Of a stretch of DNA of 64,000 nucleotides, positions 63,963-64,000 are shown in pieces. The stretch is from assembly GCF_012395835.1 (NCBI RefSeq), contig NZ_JAAZSQ010000003.1:177028-241027 (forward strand), in the 5' to 3' direction. The first letter of the stretch is position 1. Each line of letters opens with the position of its first letter. Position numbers and translations under genes: made by a program. This stretch comes from Arthrobacter mobilis (GTDB lineage Bacteria; Actinomycetota; Actinomycetes; Actinomycetales; Micrococcaceae). A model generated the notes under the pieces. It saw only the letters and a program-made list of their open reading frames with translations, was not told where the DNA came from and did not search any database.

Positions 63963-64000
63963 CAGTTGCTCTCCTTGTCCGTGCCGCGGCCAACGGCACT
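63962..64000 (-). CDS. secD: SecD, C-terminal fragment
   Basis: The last 12 codons of the gene upstream of secF: SAVGRGTDKESN then TGA. The hydrophilic tail, the AAGGAG site in it and the TGATG overlap with the secF start fit the secD-secF order found in nearly all bacteria. The identity rests on context; the window edge removes the rest. Confidence 0.6.
   Translation of the reverse strand, partial: SAVGRGTDKESN

Overview
The window is chromosomal DNA from a high-GC Gram-positive bacterium (Actinomycetota), most like the Micrococcaceae (Arthrobacter and relatives). This rests on very high GC, frequent GTG and TTG starts, ATGA/GTGA gene overlaps, an actinobacterial integration host factor, a PriA that has lost its ATPase motifs, a DUF3097 gene, a PyrR/Rv1382-like/carAB/pyrF operon and an HrcA/CIRCE heat-shock control site. 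Almost all of it is conserved housekeeping sequence. I found no rRNA or tRNA genes, CRISPR arrays, insertion sequences or prophage.

Layout. (1) 1-1.7 kb: the start of hrcA with a CIRCE operator, then DUF3097 and DUF4870 genes. (2) 1.7-6.6 kb: the most accessory-looking part. A minus-strand, translationally coupled cluster holds an unusual in-frame fusion of a family-1-type glycosidase with a glycosyltransferase, a small Cys-containing protein and UDP-galactopyranose mutase (glf). Beside it a short plus-strand pair encodes a Cys-rich peptide and a PRC-barrel protein. (3) 6.6-16.8 kb: hemW-lepA, a solitary MazF-like gene, rpsT with a perfect 21-bp terminator stem, and holA, comEC, comEA and degV. 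(4) 16.8-26 kb: leuS with a recognisable attenuator leader, glpK, an aldo/keto reductase, a coupled alpha/beta-hydrolase and GT4 glycosyltransferase pair, and priA. (5) 26-30 kb: metK, coaBC, rpoZ, gmk and mihF. (6) 30-39 kb: the full pyrimidine operon pyrR-pyrB-pyrC-orf-carA-carB-pyrF with a PyrR-binding element over the pyrR ribosome binding site. (7) 39-48.7 kb: alaS-ruvX-mltG-aroE-aroC-aroK-aroB-efp-nusB, many with overlapping stop and start codons. (8) 48.8-57.3 kb: a DUF6167-like gene, DUF948, rpsD, dtd, rarA, aspS, an APC permease and hisS. (9) 57.3-64 kb: membrane-anchored cyclophilin, DUF349 protein, an AbiEi-like protein, the bifunctional (p)ppGpp enzyme Rel, secF and the end of secD.

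The gene products fall into translation (four aminoacyl-tRNA synthetases, S4, S20, EF-P, EF4, Dtd), nucleotide and aromatic amino acid biosynthesis, DNA replication, repair and uptake, cell envelope sugar metabolism, and the stringent response. The clearest regulatory signals are the CIRCE site, the leuS leader with terminator and antiterminator pairing, the PyrR leader element, several leaderless promoters, and strong intergenic hairpins. The leuS attenuator, the glycosidase-glycosyltransferase fusion, the 58-nt palindrome between nusB and pyrR, and the apparent frameshift at the start of secF are the observations most worth following up.
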